Below, one piece after another: positions 1 to 8,960 of a stretch of DNA of 64,000 nucleotides. Each line of letters opens with the position of its first letter. Position 1 is the first letter of the stretch. The DNA lies in assembly GCF_022063185.1 (NCBI RefSeq), contig NZ_CP091913.1:1922001-1986000 (forward strand), written 5' to 3'. Under the pieces are notes generated by a model that made no database searches, had not been told where the DNA came from, and was given only the letters and a program-made list of their open reading frames with translations. This stretch comes from Nostoc sp. UHCC 0870 (GTDB taxonomy: Bacteria; Cyanobacteriota; Cyanobacteriia; Cyanobacteriales; Nostocaceae). A program made the translations under genes and the position numbers.

Positions 1-621
1 ACCATCATCCCGCACCTTCACCTCTGGAGATTTAAGGGCATTAGTAAACCAGCCCGTCATGTTCTGCCAAGTCAGCATAATACTGAGAGTGATAGGTGCA
101 TTGGTGGGATTATGAGCCTGCCAAACAAACACCGCCACAGGGTAACTAGTTTCTTGGTAATTATCCGCCCAGATAGGGGAAAACTGCTCACAGGTTAGCT
201 GTGTTTGCAAGACATTTTCATACACAAACCAGCTACGCGGATATAGTGCGTGATATGTACCAGTCTCCTGTGTAGCGGTAGAAGCTGGATACCATTGCAC
301 AGATTGCAGACTACCATCTTCAGGTGCTGTTGTAGCTAAAGCATAAGCTTGGGAAGATGTGCCATGAGATTCAAACACACTAAATTGACAAGCAGGGATA
401 TTTTGGAACAGATGCTCACCGCCGTCAATATGCCAGAGGTTAAAATCTCCCCGCGAAGAACGCCCGATGCAGCCAGCACCGAAGCCTCCCAAGGGCATCC
501 CATGCCAAGCTCCATCATCAATATTACTAGCGTAGCGAACGGTATAAGGCTTATCCCAGCCTAAACCGATAGGACGATTCCAAGTACAAGCAGGAATTTG
601 CGGGGAGAATTGAGTGGTCAT
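1..621 (-). CDS. GH116-family glucosidase (non-lysosomal glucosylceramidase-like), N-terminal part
   Basis: The reading frame starts at an ATG at 621 on the minus strand and stays open to the window edge, giving 207 residues of a longer protein. The N-terminus contains PLGGFGAGCIGRSSRGDFNL, the glycine-rich signature at the start of the GH116 N-terminal domain, followed by beta-rich sequence (LTWQNMTGWF near the edge). GH116 enzymes are retaining beta-glucosidases/xylosidases; the animal member GBA2 acts on glucosylceramide. The catalytic (alpha/alpha)6 domain lies outside the window, so catalytic residues cannot be checked. The gene stands alone here; the next gene on the same strand is about 150 bases upstream. 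Family assignment is fairly sure, substrate is not known. Confidence 0.8.
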   Translation of the reverse strand, partial: MTTQFSPQIPACTWNRPIGLGWDKPYTVRYASNIDDGAWHGMPLGGFGAGCIGRSSRGDFNLWHIDGGEHLFQNIPACQFSVFESHGTSSQAYALATTAPEDGSLQSVQWYPASTATQETGTYHALYPRSWFVYENVLQTQLTCEQFSPIWADNYQETSYPVAVFVWQAHNPTNAPITLSIMLTWQNMTGWFTNALKSPEVKVRDDG

Positions 622-770
622 TACCTAGTGTCACAGTGCAGTTATGCTAAGGAAGCTTAACGCGATGTGTCAATTTTCTCAAGTAGAGAGTTTGCAATTG
701 AAATGGAGTGGCTTGAGCCATCACATTTCCACTCCCTGGGGGAAAGGGAATAGGTAAAATCTGATTTTAA

Positions 771-1070
771 CTACTGGCAAACACTTGTACCACTAGCTTT
801 AGTAACAGAGGAGGCATCAAATTCGCCTCCATCAAATTCGCCGATTACGGTTACTTGATCACCAGCCGATATGTGCCTGGTAGTATTATCTCCACAGATA
901 TCATAAGTATCAACTGTGATGGAACGACCACTGGTATTTAAGCGAAATCCATCTTCCCAAACTCGCTGAACTCTACCAGAAAAGGAATTACCTTGATTTT
1001 GAGCAAATGCTGGTACAGATGCCAGAATGACAACACCGAGAAATAAGAGTCTTGTGGGGTTTAATCTCAT
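771..1070 (-). CDS. Small exported protein, OB-fold-like
   Basis: This is a 99-residue protein with a clear signal peptide (about residues 1-23, cleavage likely after PAFA). The mature part of about 75 residues contains SFSGRVQRVWEDGFRL and a late GDQVTVIGEFDGGEFDASSV stretch, a pattern typical of small bacterial OB-fold exported proteins (YgiW/DUF5666-like), which is a resemblance only. Two cysteines (in DICGD and the C-terminal SVCQ) could form a disulfide. A strong ribosome binding site, AAGGAG, lies 7 bases upstream of the ATG and supports the start. No function can be assigned from the sequence. It is probably monocistronic, since the upstream minus-strand gene ends 128 bases away. Confidence 0.6.
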   Translation of the reverse strand: MRLNPTRLLFLGVVILASVPAFAQNQGNSFSGRVQRVWEDGFRLNTSGRSITVDTYDICGDNTTRHISAGDQVTVIGEFDGGEFDASSVTKASGTSVCQ

Positions 1071-1198
1071 GATTTAACTCCTTAATTCTAGGAAGTATTA
1101 AGAATTGCTTAATAATTTCATGCTATCAGATTCAACTAGATTGCAGGATAACCAGTTTCTATCATTGAAATCAGCATAAATCTATCAGTATTGTCAGT

Positions 1199-2743
1199 TT
1201 ATTCAGCAATGCGAATAACTGGGATAAGATAATTTGTCAACGTAAACGCATCTACCCCCAATTCTGTACGTTCTTGCGCTGCTAAAATCCCAGCTTGGGC
1301 GTGCCACCATGCCGCCGTTGCTACAATATCTTCTACAGGCAATTCTTTAGTAACGGCTTGGGCTAATAATCCCCCAATTAAGCCTGTTAACACATCCCCA
1401 CTCCCGCCACGGGCTAAAGCTGGGGTACTTTCGGGGTTAATCCAGACTATACCGTGGGGATTGGATATCGCAGTTCTCGCACCTTTCAACAATACTACTG
1501 ACTCACTCTGGATTGCTGCTTCTCTCACAGATGCTATCCTGTCTCGTTTCGCATCAGGTAAATGAGGAAATAAGCGTTGAAATTCTCCTGTATGGGGTGT
1601 GAGTACAGTTATAGCTTGACGCTGTTGTAATGTGGGGATGGTGTCTAGCCCTGCCAGAATATTTAAACCATCAGCATCGAGAATTAAAGGGCGATCGCTG
1701 TTTATCACTTCCTCGACAATAGGAGTAGCATCTGTAGTTAACCCAGGGCCACAGGCGATCGCACTATAGGCATTTAAATCGGTCTTCTCTGGTAATTGTA
1801 ACTGAGCGATCGCACCAGTTTCCGTCTCTGGGCAACCAATAATCAACGCTTCCGGCAAATGGGACACCAAAAGCGGCTTGAGAGACTCAGGTACAGCCAC
1901 AGACAGCATCCCCACACCACTCGCCCTAGCACCCAAAGCCGTTAAAATTGCCCCACCTGCATAACGCCGCGAACCGCAAATTAACAGTAAGTGTCCTTCC
2001 TTATATTTGTGCGTTACTGGTGGACGGGGTAAGGGTAGGGTAGAAAGTGCCGTTACTGGGGTAATGCGTTTAATTTTGTGGGTGTCTCCTAGTACCGCTT
2101 GCACATCCGCTAAGGGAATATCAAAATCAATTAACTCAGCTTTACCCACATACTCCAAAGCCTGATCTTGCAATAAACCTAACTTCCACAAACCCAAACA
2201 CAGGGTATAAGTTGCACGGATAGCCGTCCCCAATACCTCGCCTGTATCAGTATGCAAACCTGAAGGCACATCAATACTAATAATTGGTTTATCCCAGTCA
2301 TTAAAATGATTAATTGCTGAAGCGATGGGATCAGCGATCGCTCTTTCTAAGCCAAATCCAAATAATCCATCAACTAAAAAATCACAATCAGGCAACTGTT
2401 CAATATCTTGATAACAGGGGATACCCAAACTTTGAGCATATTGTAAATGCTGTGAAGTTAATTCCTTAAATTTAGAAAAAGGTGCATACATCCAAACCTT
2501 GTAATCTTGAAAATGTAACTCACGGGCTACAACCAACGTATCACCACCATTATGTCCGGGGCCGACAAGGATACCGACACGGCGACTGGAGTAAATATCT
2601 TGAATACGCCTAGTGATTAGTCCCGCCACTTTCTCCATTAAAGCGGCTACGGGCATTCCCGCTACAAATATCCGCCCTTCAATGTCGCGCATTTGAGCAG
2701 CAGTGACGACAACTTGGGAAATTTGTTCGTTTCTAGTCAGCAC
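1199..2743 (-). CDS. nnr: Bifunctional NAD(P)H-hydrate epimerase / ADP-dependent NAD(P)H-hydrate dehydratase
   Basis: This 514-residue cytosolic enzyme repairs hydrated NADH and NADPH. The N-terminal YjeF_N domain (about 12-220) epimerises R-NAD(P)HX to the S form; its motif VGPGHNGGDTLVVA is present. The C-terminal ribokinase-like domain (about 235-510) dehydrates S-NAD(P)HX using ADP; it has the GPGL segment, LDADGLN and the nucleotide-binding ARGGSGDVLTGLIGGLLAQ. The length matches the fused bacterial enzyme. The start used is a GTG at 2743 with AAGGTG a few bases upstream; the first conserved residues (VVTAAQMRDIE) begin around residue 12. It is divergent from the small exported-protein gene at 2929. 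Nothing unusual is seen. Confidence 0.95.
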   Translation of the reverse strand: MLTRNEQISQVVVTAAQMRDIEGRIFVAGMPVAALMEKVAGLITRRIQDIYSSRRVGILVGPGHNGGDTLVVARELHFQDYKVWMYAPFSKFKELTSQHLQYAQSLGIPCYQDIEQLPDCDFLVDGLFGFGLERAIADPIASAINHFNDWDKPIISIDVPSGLHTDTGEVLGTAIRATYTLCLGLWKLGLLQDQALEYVGKAELIDFDIPLADVQAVLGDTHKIKRITPVTALSTLPLPRPPVTHKYKEGHLLLICGSRRYAGGAILTALGARASGVGMLSVAVPESLKPLLVSHLPEALIIGCPETETGAIAQLQLPEKTDLNAYSAIACGPGLTTDATPIVEEVINSDRPLILDADGLNILAGLDTIPTLQQRQAITVLTPHTGEFQRLFPHLPDAKRDRIASVREAAIQSESVVLLKGARTAISNPHGIVWINPESTPALARGGSGDVLTGLIGGLLAQAVTKELPVEDIVATAAWWHAQAGILAAQERTELGVDAFTLTNYLIPVIRIAE

Positions 2744-2928
2744 TTCACCTTACCATCAATTATGGATTAGCTGGCACATATCAATAATCTATAGCGCAAC
2801 GCCTAGACAAATTCAGTAAAACAACCCAGAAAAATCAAACTATGTTTTTCCGAAATTGTTGCTATAGCCCCAGTAGTTCTACTTGGTCAATTAAAACACA
2901 CTCTCATTTCGAGTAAAGGGAGAACAAT

Positions 2929-3150
2929 ATGCGAAATGTTTTGTCAGGATGTTTAGTTTTTGCTGGATTAATGTCAGCAACACCAGCTTTGGCGGGGGAA
3001 GTACTCATAACTCCCAATTTTATTTTCACCTGTCAAAATCAATGCGTAGTAATACAGTATAGGGATGGCAACCCCGTCCAAGTCCGGGATTCAAACGGCG
3101 GGACGGTTGTAGTTGAACAGAGGCGGCAGTACACAAATGCAGTGCAGTAG
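2929..3150 (+). CDS. Small exported protein of unknown function
   Basis: A 73-residue protein with a typical signal peptide (MRNVLSGCLVFAGLMSATPALA, cleavage after residue 22). The mature peptide of about 50 residues has two cysteines six residues apart (FTCQNQCVV), followed by polar, beta-prone sequence. An AAAGGGAG ribosome binding site ends about 8 bases before the ATG, which supports translation. I do not recognise the family. It lies between the divergent nnr gene and the gene remnant near 3.3 kb, with no operon partner. Confidence 0.55.
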   Translation: MRNVLSGCLVFAGLMSATPALAGEVLITPNFIFTCQNQCVVIQYRDGNPVQVRDSNGGTVVVEQRRQYTNAVQ

Positions 3151-3284
3151 TTGCTGATTTAGGGTGTTGTACCAAAAATGTACCAAAAACACCACTTGTT
3201 AGGGACAGGTTATTGGAGAAAGATGTTATTTTCATCTGAATACCTGTCCCTTTACTGATCCCAAAGCGAAGTTAAAATGCTCAC

Positions 3285-3434
3285 TTAGTGTATCCTCAGC
3301 ATTTCATTGCCACCACGCTGTAACTCATACTCAACCTTGTTAATTTCACATTGGTATCCCTGCTTTTCTAGCTGTTCTACTATAAATTGCAGGTGCGGCG
3401 ATCGCTTACCTGCTTTTGAGAGAAGTTATTGACA
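3285..3434 (-). pseudogene. Possible remnant of a small gene
   Basis: A minus-strand frame, open from about 3434 to a TAA at 3285, reads SKAGKRSPHLQFIVEQLE and later EINKVEYELQRGGNEML, which looks like real protein sequence (amphipathic helix and strand). It has no usable start codon; a stop precedes it. It may be the tail of a gene that lost its 5' part. An overlapping TGA-rich context and HIP1 site are the only other features. Confidence is low. Confidence 0.25.
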
Positions 3435-3456
3435 ATGGAAGTTGTTCCTATTGGGA

Positions 3457-4371
3457 CTAAGATCCACCTGAAAACAGTTCGAGCAAAGATTTCCAAACAG
3501 TAATGTAAAAATTGCCCCCAATCTCGTTTCGTACCAGTTCAAAAGGAATTCCTTGGCTACCAATAAACGGACGTAACCGCCAACCTAACTGCATTCCCAC
3601 AATTGCATAAATCACAATCCAGAGGCGGAGTAGGAGATTATTCAAGGGTTGTTCCATGCGAAAGGCAATGTATGACGATCCCCTATACAGGTATCGTACT
3701 CCATATATGCCACACAGAGCGAAGATCAGCACGTGCATCAGGATTAAAAACTGGTAGTTATCCGGCGTGGTGAGGGTGAAGAAAAAGGCAATGGGAGCTA
3801 AACTTACTAGCAAAATTGTTGTAGTTCCCAAAGTCATCATCATCAGGGCGACAGTTTGAAGAAACTTAAAACGTTGTCCCAGCAATACATTGAAGGTATA
3901 GAGTGATGGAACACAAATCAATGCTGTGAATAAAAAGAGAATAGGTAATTTGATTGCAGATGACAATGCTTGCAATACCCCGTTATACATACCCATGACT
4001 AGGCCATAAATACTGGATAGCAGGATAGAGAGAACAGACATTGACCAAATAATTCTAGTCAAATCTTTTTGGCTGTGTATCTGCTCAAACAGGGCTGTTT
4101 GCGCCCTCAGAATATAGTCGAGAAAGTAAAAAGCCAGGCGAACAACACCGTTATTCTCAATCGCCTGACGCAGTGCTTGAAGTTCTTTTTGGGAATATTC
4201 GTAGCGTTCTGCATGAGGTTTAGACGGGCGTTTGGCAGAACCGGAGGTATCCTCAGAGTAGAAGGTAATGATATCAGGCTCTGGGGGTTCTTGTCTTCGA
4301 TAGCTTGATTCAAAAATGCCTGATTTATCGTGTTCTGGGTCAGAGGGTACTGGGTTATTGTCCTTATTCAT
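3457..4371 (-). CDS. Integral membrane protein of unknown function
   Basis: 304 residues. The first ~65 residues are polar and probably disordered (many P, E, D, S). A short amphipathic stretch follows, then about five hydrophobic segments at roughly 108-130, 142-162, 170-198, 207-228 and 246-264, and a soluble tail. I see no enzymatic motif. Layout and composition fit the Yip1-like or conserved cyanobacterial membrane families, but I cannot assign one with confidence. The ATG at 4371 is preceded by GAGAGAA. The gene stands alone, 485 bases from the next minus-strand gene. Confidence 0.7.
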   Translation of the reverse strand: MNKDNNPVPSDPEHDKSGIFESSYRRQEPPEPDIITFYSEDTSGSAKRPSKPHAERYEYSQKELQALRQAIENNGVVRLAFYFLDYILRAQTALFEQIHSQKDLTRIIWSMSVLSILLSSIYGLVMGMYNGVLQALSSAIKLPILFLFTALICVPSLYTFNVLLGQRFKFLQTVALMMMTLGTTTILLVSLAPIAFFFTLTTPDNYQFLILMHVLIFALCGIYGVRYLYRGSSYIAFRMEQPLNNLLLRLWIVIYAIVGMQLGWRLRPFIGSQGIPFELVRNEIGGNFYITVWKSLLELFSGGS

Positions 4372-4855
4372 ACTTTTCTCTCAGAAATCATAATATATCT
4401 AAGATAACCAATGATAATTCATTAGAGTTGTTCAGAAATACACCTATGATCCTTGTTTTGTAAGGTTAAAAGCCTAATTTTGTGAAAAGTATATTATAGT
4501 AAATACTTTTAGTATTTAAGTCATTAAAGATGCTTAGATTTTTACATGATACTGAGACTTCGATCAGGATATTTTGTCCACCTGATGATAGCTGAATGGC
4601 TTGACCGTCAGGCAAACTTACGGGAATTTATGTTGCGATTCCTATCCTGCAATAAGGGACTTCCAGATAAAAAAATATCCAAATTGTAGGGTGCGTCAGT
4701 GCGATAGAACCTAACTATACTCAGAAATTATTCATACTGACGCACCCTACCCAACCATCAATTGCGGATAATTTATAAATCATCTCTTATGGTTTAGTAG
4801 TAAGGACTTTAGTCCTCAAAAAAGAGCTAGAGCCACTTACTACAAAACTAATTCC
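4372..4855. other. Gene-free stretch with a palindromic mini-element
   Basis: No coding potential is seen over 484 bases. It is AT-rich on its left half, which probably includes the promoter of the 4371 gene. It carries a 65-bp palindromic mini-element (4686-4750) and an imperfect AAGGACTTTAGTCC hairpin near 4793-4845 just downstream of the Nudix gene, which may serve as a terminator. Confidence 0.6.
4686..4750. repeat. 65-bp palindromic mini-element (MITE-like)
   Basis: The ends are perfect 15-bp inverted repeats, GTAGGGTGCGTCAGT on the left and its complement on the right, around an AT-rich 35-base centre. A second element of exactly the same length, with slightly different arms, lies at 21759-21823. 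There is no coding capacity, so it would need a transposase from elsewhere. Confidence 0.7.
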
Positions 4856-5404
4856 CTAAACTAAAAACGGACGTGCTAAGAAAAAGCTGGAAATTGTCTT
4901 AGAATCTACAGGTTCTCCTTCCAGAATGGCTTTTTCTAGTTCTTCGGGAGTGAAAAATACAATCTCAATATCTTCGTCTTCGTCTTGTTTGGGTGGTGTG
5001 TCTAACTTTTCTACATCTCTGGCGAGGTAGGCGTAGATAATCTCATCGGAATAGCCTGGTGCTAGGAAAAACTCGCCTAATTTGTCCCATTTCTCTGCGC
5101 TATGTCCGGTTTCTTCTTGAATTTCACGCTTCACTGTCTCTAGAGGATCTTCGTTGGGTTCTAAAGTTCCTGCGGGAAATTCTAATATTCTTCCTTGAAT
5201 TGCAAAGCGATATTGGCGTACAAGTATCAGTTTACCTTCCGCAGTCACAGGCACAGCTAAAGCACCGCCGGGGTGACGAATGCACTCCCATTCTCCTTCT
5301 GCTTTGTTGGGTAAACGCAAGCGATTCACTTCAAAGTCAAACTTGCGCCCCTTATAGAATAGGCGTTGTTTTAATAGCTGTGGTAATTCTCTACCTAGTG
5401 GCAT
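4856..5404 (-). CDS. Nudix hydrolase, ADP-ribose pyrophosphatase type
   Basis: 182 residues, close to the usual size of ADP-ribose pyrophosphatases. The Nudix box spans about residues 79-101 and fits the GX5EX7REUXEEXGU rule, with REIQEETG carrying the metal-binding glutamates. The preceding QYRFAIQGRILEFPAG is typical of the ADPRase branch, which splits ADP-ribose into AMP and ribose 5-phosphate. It lies 87 bases downstream of folK on the same strand and could be co-transcribed with it. Substrate assignment is by family only. Confidence 0.88.
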   Translation of the reverse strand: MPLGRELPQLLKQRLFYKGRKFDFEVNRLRLPNKAEGEWECIRHPGGALAVPVTAEGKLILVRQYRFAIQGRILEFPAGTLEPNEDPLETVKREIQEETGHSAEKWDKLGEFFLAPGYSDEIIYAYLARDVEKLDTPPKQDEDEDIEIVFFTPEELEKAILEGEPVDSKTISSFFLARPFLV

Positions 5405-5491
5405 AGTTAAATTCTATTGTTTATAAATGCACAAAATCACACTGGAGTTGGCGATCGCACCAGCGTTTTCTGCGTTGATTGAGTGGTAACT

Positions 5492-6001
5492 TTAGCTGCT
5501 CTTTAACAAATGTACATCAGAACAGTCTACTTTTTTTACCAGTTGTTTGATTGCTAATCCGGAAACTGGCTCTATCCAGTCTGGGGCAATTTCTACCAAT
5601 GGTACTAAGACAAAGGCTCGCTCGTGCATTCGGGGATGGGGAATCTGGAGGTTTGGGGTATCGAGAATTAAGTCATCGTACAGCAGTATATCTAGATCCA
5701 GCGATCGCGCTCCCCAACGTTCTCGACGCACCCGCCCAAATTTCTGCTCTGTCGCTAGCAATGTGTCTAATAATTCCTGGGGACTCATTTTCACTTGCAA
5801 GATGATACAGGCATTGATGTAATCTGGTTGTGGCGGCCCTACAGCTTTGGTTCTATACCAACTGGATTTAGCTTCTAGTTCAATGCCTGGAATTGCGGTT
5901 AATGCCTGGGTTGCGGCTTCTAAAGTTGCCACTGAATCGCCAATATTACTGCCTAGAGCTAAGGCACTACGGACAACTTCGGCGATCGCTCTATTCTGCA
6001 T
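5492..6001 (-). CDS. folK: 2-amino-4-hydroxy-6-hydroxymethyldihydropteridine diphosphokinase (HPPK)
   Basis: HPPK moves pyrophosphate from ATP to the pterin in folate synthesis. The conserved parts are ALALGSNIGDS at the N-terminus, GPPQPDYINACI in the middle, and RRERWGARSLDLDILLYDD with the two metal-binding aspartates, followed by IPHPRMHERAFVLVPL. I chose the ATG at 6001 (MQNRAIAEVV, 169 residues) because the family normally starts about a dozen residues before the LGSN motif. The frame is open to an ATG at 6082, which would add 27 lysine- and leucine-rich residues that do not look conserved. The Nudix gene follows 87 bases downstream. Confidence 0.93.
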   Translation of the reverse strand: MQNRAIAEVVRSALALGSNIGDSVATLEAATQALTAIPGIELEAKSSWYRTKAVGPPQPDYINACIILQVKMSPQELLDTLLATEQKFGRVRRERWGARSLDLDILLYDDLILDTPNLQIPHPRMHERAFVLVPLVEIAPDWIEPVSGLAIKQLVKKVDCSDVHLLKSS

Positions 6002-6332
6002 CAAGTCTCTATTTAGGTAGATTGGTAAGGTCTCTAAGATATTTTTTTTTAATACTTTTGATAGTTTTTTGAAACTCAACAATTCATTAAAAGTAATATA
6101 TTCATCTTGACAAAATAAGCATTAACTGAATGTCCAAATATATTTTGTGTATCAATGAATTCAGTTAATTAATTATGGGATATTATACTAACACGGAAAG
6201 TAGTTAGCCAAGCCAAAAACTATCATTTGGTTGCTAGCTTGTAACTACATTCAGCGAAGAACTAATGTGGAGCAACTTACCTCCTAGTTCCAGCAAAAGA
6301 AGAAAAGTGACCCAGATAAGGAGGAACTGCGC

Positions 6333-8627
6333 TTGTCGCCCGGTAATCATTTAGAGAAAGAAGAATCCACAAATGATCAATTACCACCCAACCGGTTGGG
6401 GAATACAAGGCAGTTGTTGCATCATATGAGTAGTGCAACATCTGGGATCATACATAGGTTCAGCAGTCGGGAGCGTCCATTTTATAGACGTGTGTGGTTT
6501 TGGGCAGGCTTGAGCTTGGGGGGTGGGATTATTGCTTTAAGCTACTTTATCTCCACAATAGATCGTACCTTACCTGATAAATCTGAACTAAAAACTGTCA
6601 TCCGTGAGCAAACATTAACGATCAAAGCTGTTGATGGCAGTATATTACAACAGCAGGGCGAAGCAACTAGAGAACAACTCAATTTAGAAAAGATACCTGA
6701 GCAACTGCAACAAGCTTTTATTGCGATTGAAGATAGAAGATTTCCGCAACATGGGGGGATTGATCCCCAAGGTATTATTAGAGCAGCTGTGAGTAATTTG
6801 CGATCGCAAAATGTCGTAGAAGGTGGTAGTACGATCACCCAACAGCTAGCGCGCATTCTCTTCCTGAAACAAGAACGAACAATTTGGCGCAAACTTAAAG
6901 AAGTCCGCATAGCCCAAAAACTAGAACAAGAATTAACTAAAGACCAAATTCTAGAGCGTTATTTAAATTTAGTATATTTGGGTTCAGGGGCTTATGGTGT
7001 AGCAGATGCAGCCTGGGTGTACTTCAGTAAACCCGTAGACAAGCTGACCTTGGCGGAAATAGCTACCATAGCCGGACTCGCCCCTGCACCTAGTTCCTAT
7101 TCCCCAGCTAATAGTCCCACATCTGCTGGGCAGAGGCGAAATTTGGTGTTGCAAAGGATGCAAGAAGAGGGATTTATCACAGCCGCCCAAAGACAAGCAG
7201 CATCACAAGAACCAATAAAACTCACATTAAGTTTACCGAAGAGGCTGCAATTAGAAGCCCCTTATTTTAGTAGCTACATTCTGCAAGAATTACCGAAGCA
7301 CGTACCTGCTGATGTCCTGGCGAACGGGGGTTTAATTGTAGAAACTACCCTCAACTCAAATTGGCAAAAAGCAGCCGAAGCAGCAGTTAACAAAACTCTC
7401 AAAAATCAAGGTCGCTGGCAAAACTTTAAACAAGCGGCTTTAGTAGCCATAGACCCCCGCAACGGGGAAATTCAAGCAATGGTGGGAGGTAAAGACTTTG
7501 GTAAAAACCAATTTAACCGCGTTACCCAAGCCCAACGTCAACCAGGATCGACATTTAAAAGCTTTGTCTATGCTACCGCGATCGCTACAGGCAAAAGCCC
7601 CAACGACACATATTTAGATGCGCCTTTTGTCGTCGATGACTACGAACCCAAAAACTACGGGAAAACCTTCCGGGGTTCAATGAGTATGAATGATGCTCTG
7701 ACGCGTTCCGTGAATGTAGTAGCTCTAAAAGTATTACTTGATATAGGATTCGAGCCTACTATCAATACAGCCCATAATATGGGCATTAAATCTAAACTTA
7801 TACCTACCTATTCCCTATCTCTCGGCTCGAATGAAGTCAATCTTTTAGAATTAACTAGTGCCTATGGTACTTTTGCTACCCAAGGATTACACGCCCAACC
7901 TTATGGTATCCGTCGCATCCTCAACCGCAAAGGTGAGGTGATTTGGTCAGTAGATTCCCAACCCAAGCGAGTCCTTGACCCTACCACCGCCGCCATTATG
8001 ACTTCGATGTTACGCAACGTTGTCGAATCAGGTACAGGTGCAGCCGCCCGATTAGATAAGCGACCAGTCGCCGGCAAAACCGGCACATCCGATGAAGCCC
8101 GTGATTTGTGGTTTATTGGTTACATTCCTCAAATAGTTGCCGGGGTATGGTTAGGAAATGATGACAATCGCCCCACCTCTGGTGCTAGTGGTAGTGCAGC
8201 CTACGCTTGGCATGAATTTATGGAAGTAGCGGTGGAGGGAATGCCAATAGAAAAGTTTCCCGATAAACCTAAACTAAAAGGTCGCAAGGGTAGCATTAAA
8301 GCTAAACCCATTAAGCCTAAAAAAGTCTTGCATGGTTCTCTTAACTCTGATGAAAAATCAGAAGAACAAGACGATACCCGCTCATCTAGAAGACGCAGAA
8401 GCAGCAACCAAGAAACAGATAATAATTCATCAAGAAGACGGCGACGCTATCGTCGTAGTCAAGAATCTAATTCTAGTGCTAATGCAGCAACTCCACCCAG
8501 AAGAGAGCGAACTAGAACAGTAGAATCAGGTTCTTCCAGGCCTCGTAGTTCTAGAGAGTCTTCATCCCCAGCTAGTTCTTCATCCCCCACACCTTCTTGG
8601 CGTGAAAGGCTAAGACCTAGAAATTAG
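6333..8627 (+). CDS. Class A penicillin-binding protein (glycosyltransferase/transpeptidase, PBP1A type)
   Basis: This 764-residue bitopic membrane protein polymerises and cross-links peptidoglycan. After a cytosolic stretch and one membrane segment (about 50-72) comes the GT51 domain with EDRRFPQHGGID (catalytic Glu) and GGSTITQQLAR. The transpeptidase domain has S406TFK, SVN (in LTRSVNVVALK) and KTGTS. The last ~110 residues are a low-complexity Ser/Arg tail with runs of RRRR, probably disordered and possibly wall- or DNA-phosphate-binding. The start is TTG at 6333: AAGGAGG lies 8 bases upstream, and no ATG is in a comparable position. The gene is monocistronic, and a repeat-rich stretch follows it. 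Confidence 0.93.
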   Translation: MSPGNHLEKEESTNDQLPPNRLGNTRQLLHHMSSATSGIIHRFSSRERPFYRRVWFWAGLSLGGGIIALSYFISTIDRTLPDKSELKTVIREQTLTIKAVDGSILQQQGEATREQLNLEKIPEQLQQAFIAIEDRRFPQHGGIDPQGIIRAAVSNLRSQNVVEGGSTITQQLARILFLKQERTIWRKLKEVRIAQKLEQELTKDQILERYLNLVYLGSGAYGVADAAWVYFSKPVDKLTLAEIATIAGLAPAPSSYSPANSPTSAGQRRNLVLQRMQEEGFITAAQRQAASQEPIKLTLSLPKRLQLEAPYFSSYILQELPKHVPADVLANGGLIVETTLNSNWQKAAEAAVNKTLKNQGRWQNFKQAALVAIDPRNGEIQAMVGGKDFGKNQFNRVTQAQRQPGSTFKSFVYATAIATGKSPNDTYLDAPFVVDDYEPKNYGKTFRGSMSMNDALTRSVNVVALKVLLDIGFEPTINTAHNMGIKSKLIPTYSLSLGSNEVNLLELTSAYGTFATQGLHAQPYGIRRILNRKGEVIWSVDSQPKRVLDPTTAAIMTSMLRNVVESGTGAAARLDKRPVAGKTGTSDEARDLWFIGYIPQIVAGVWLGNDDNRPTSGASGSAAYAWHEFMEVAVEGMPIEKFPDKPKLKGRKGSIKAKPIKPKKVLHGSLNSDEKSEEQDDTRSSRRRRSSNQETDNNSSRRRRRYRRSQESNSSANAATPPRRERTRTVESGSSRPRSSRESSSPASSSSPTPSWRERLRPRN

Positions 8628-8960
8628 CAGGGGGTAGGGGAGCAGGGAGCAAGGGAGCAGAACTCTTCAATTTTGAATTTTGAATTTTGTTAGCGCAGCG
8701 TAAAGCCTTCTCTACGAGAGGCTTGTCTGCGACACGCTACGCGAACGCCAACGGCATAGCTTCGCTTAGAGCGAGTCATCGAGCGTCATTTTGAATTGAT
8801 TCGCCCCCTGCTACCTTGTCTCCCCCATACCCCACACCCCTACACCCCCACACCCCCACACCCCTAATTTTTTGCAAAACTGCATAACCTCAACCAGTCT
8901 GGAATTAAGAATGAATGTGAGGAGATACTGCTATTGAATTGATTCCAGATACTATGGCTT
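8628..8960. other. Repeat-rich intergenic stretch upstream of the sigma-like operon
   Basis: It holds no gene. It contains G-rich short repeats (AGCAGGGAGC type), a block of inverted GCGTAGCGTGTCGCAGACAA-type repeat sequence around 8693-8770 (a common cyanobacterial dispersed repeat), and C-rich CACCCCTACACCCC repeats around 8820-8862. The shared TGCATAACCTC box follows at 8881. Confidence 0.6.
8881..8917 (+). promoter_or_regulatory. Shared island promoter motif, copy A
   Basis: TGCATAACCTC at 8881-8891, preceded by AAAAC, with an AT-rich block (GGAATTAAGAATG) about 9 bases later. It ends 69 bases before the ATG of the sigma-like gene. The same core lies upstream of five other places in the island, which is the reason for calling it a regulatory element. 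It would make the sigma-like gene autoregulated. Confidence 0.6.

Noticed and set aside
5059..5406. A 115-codon + strand frame opposite the Nudix gene
   Set aside because: It is the shadow of the Nudix hydrolase, which has full family motifs on the other strand.
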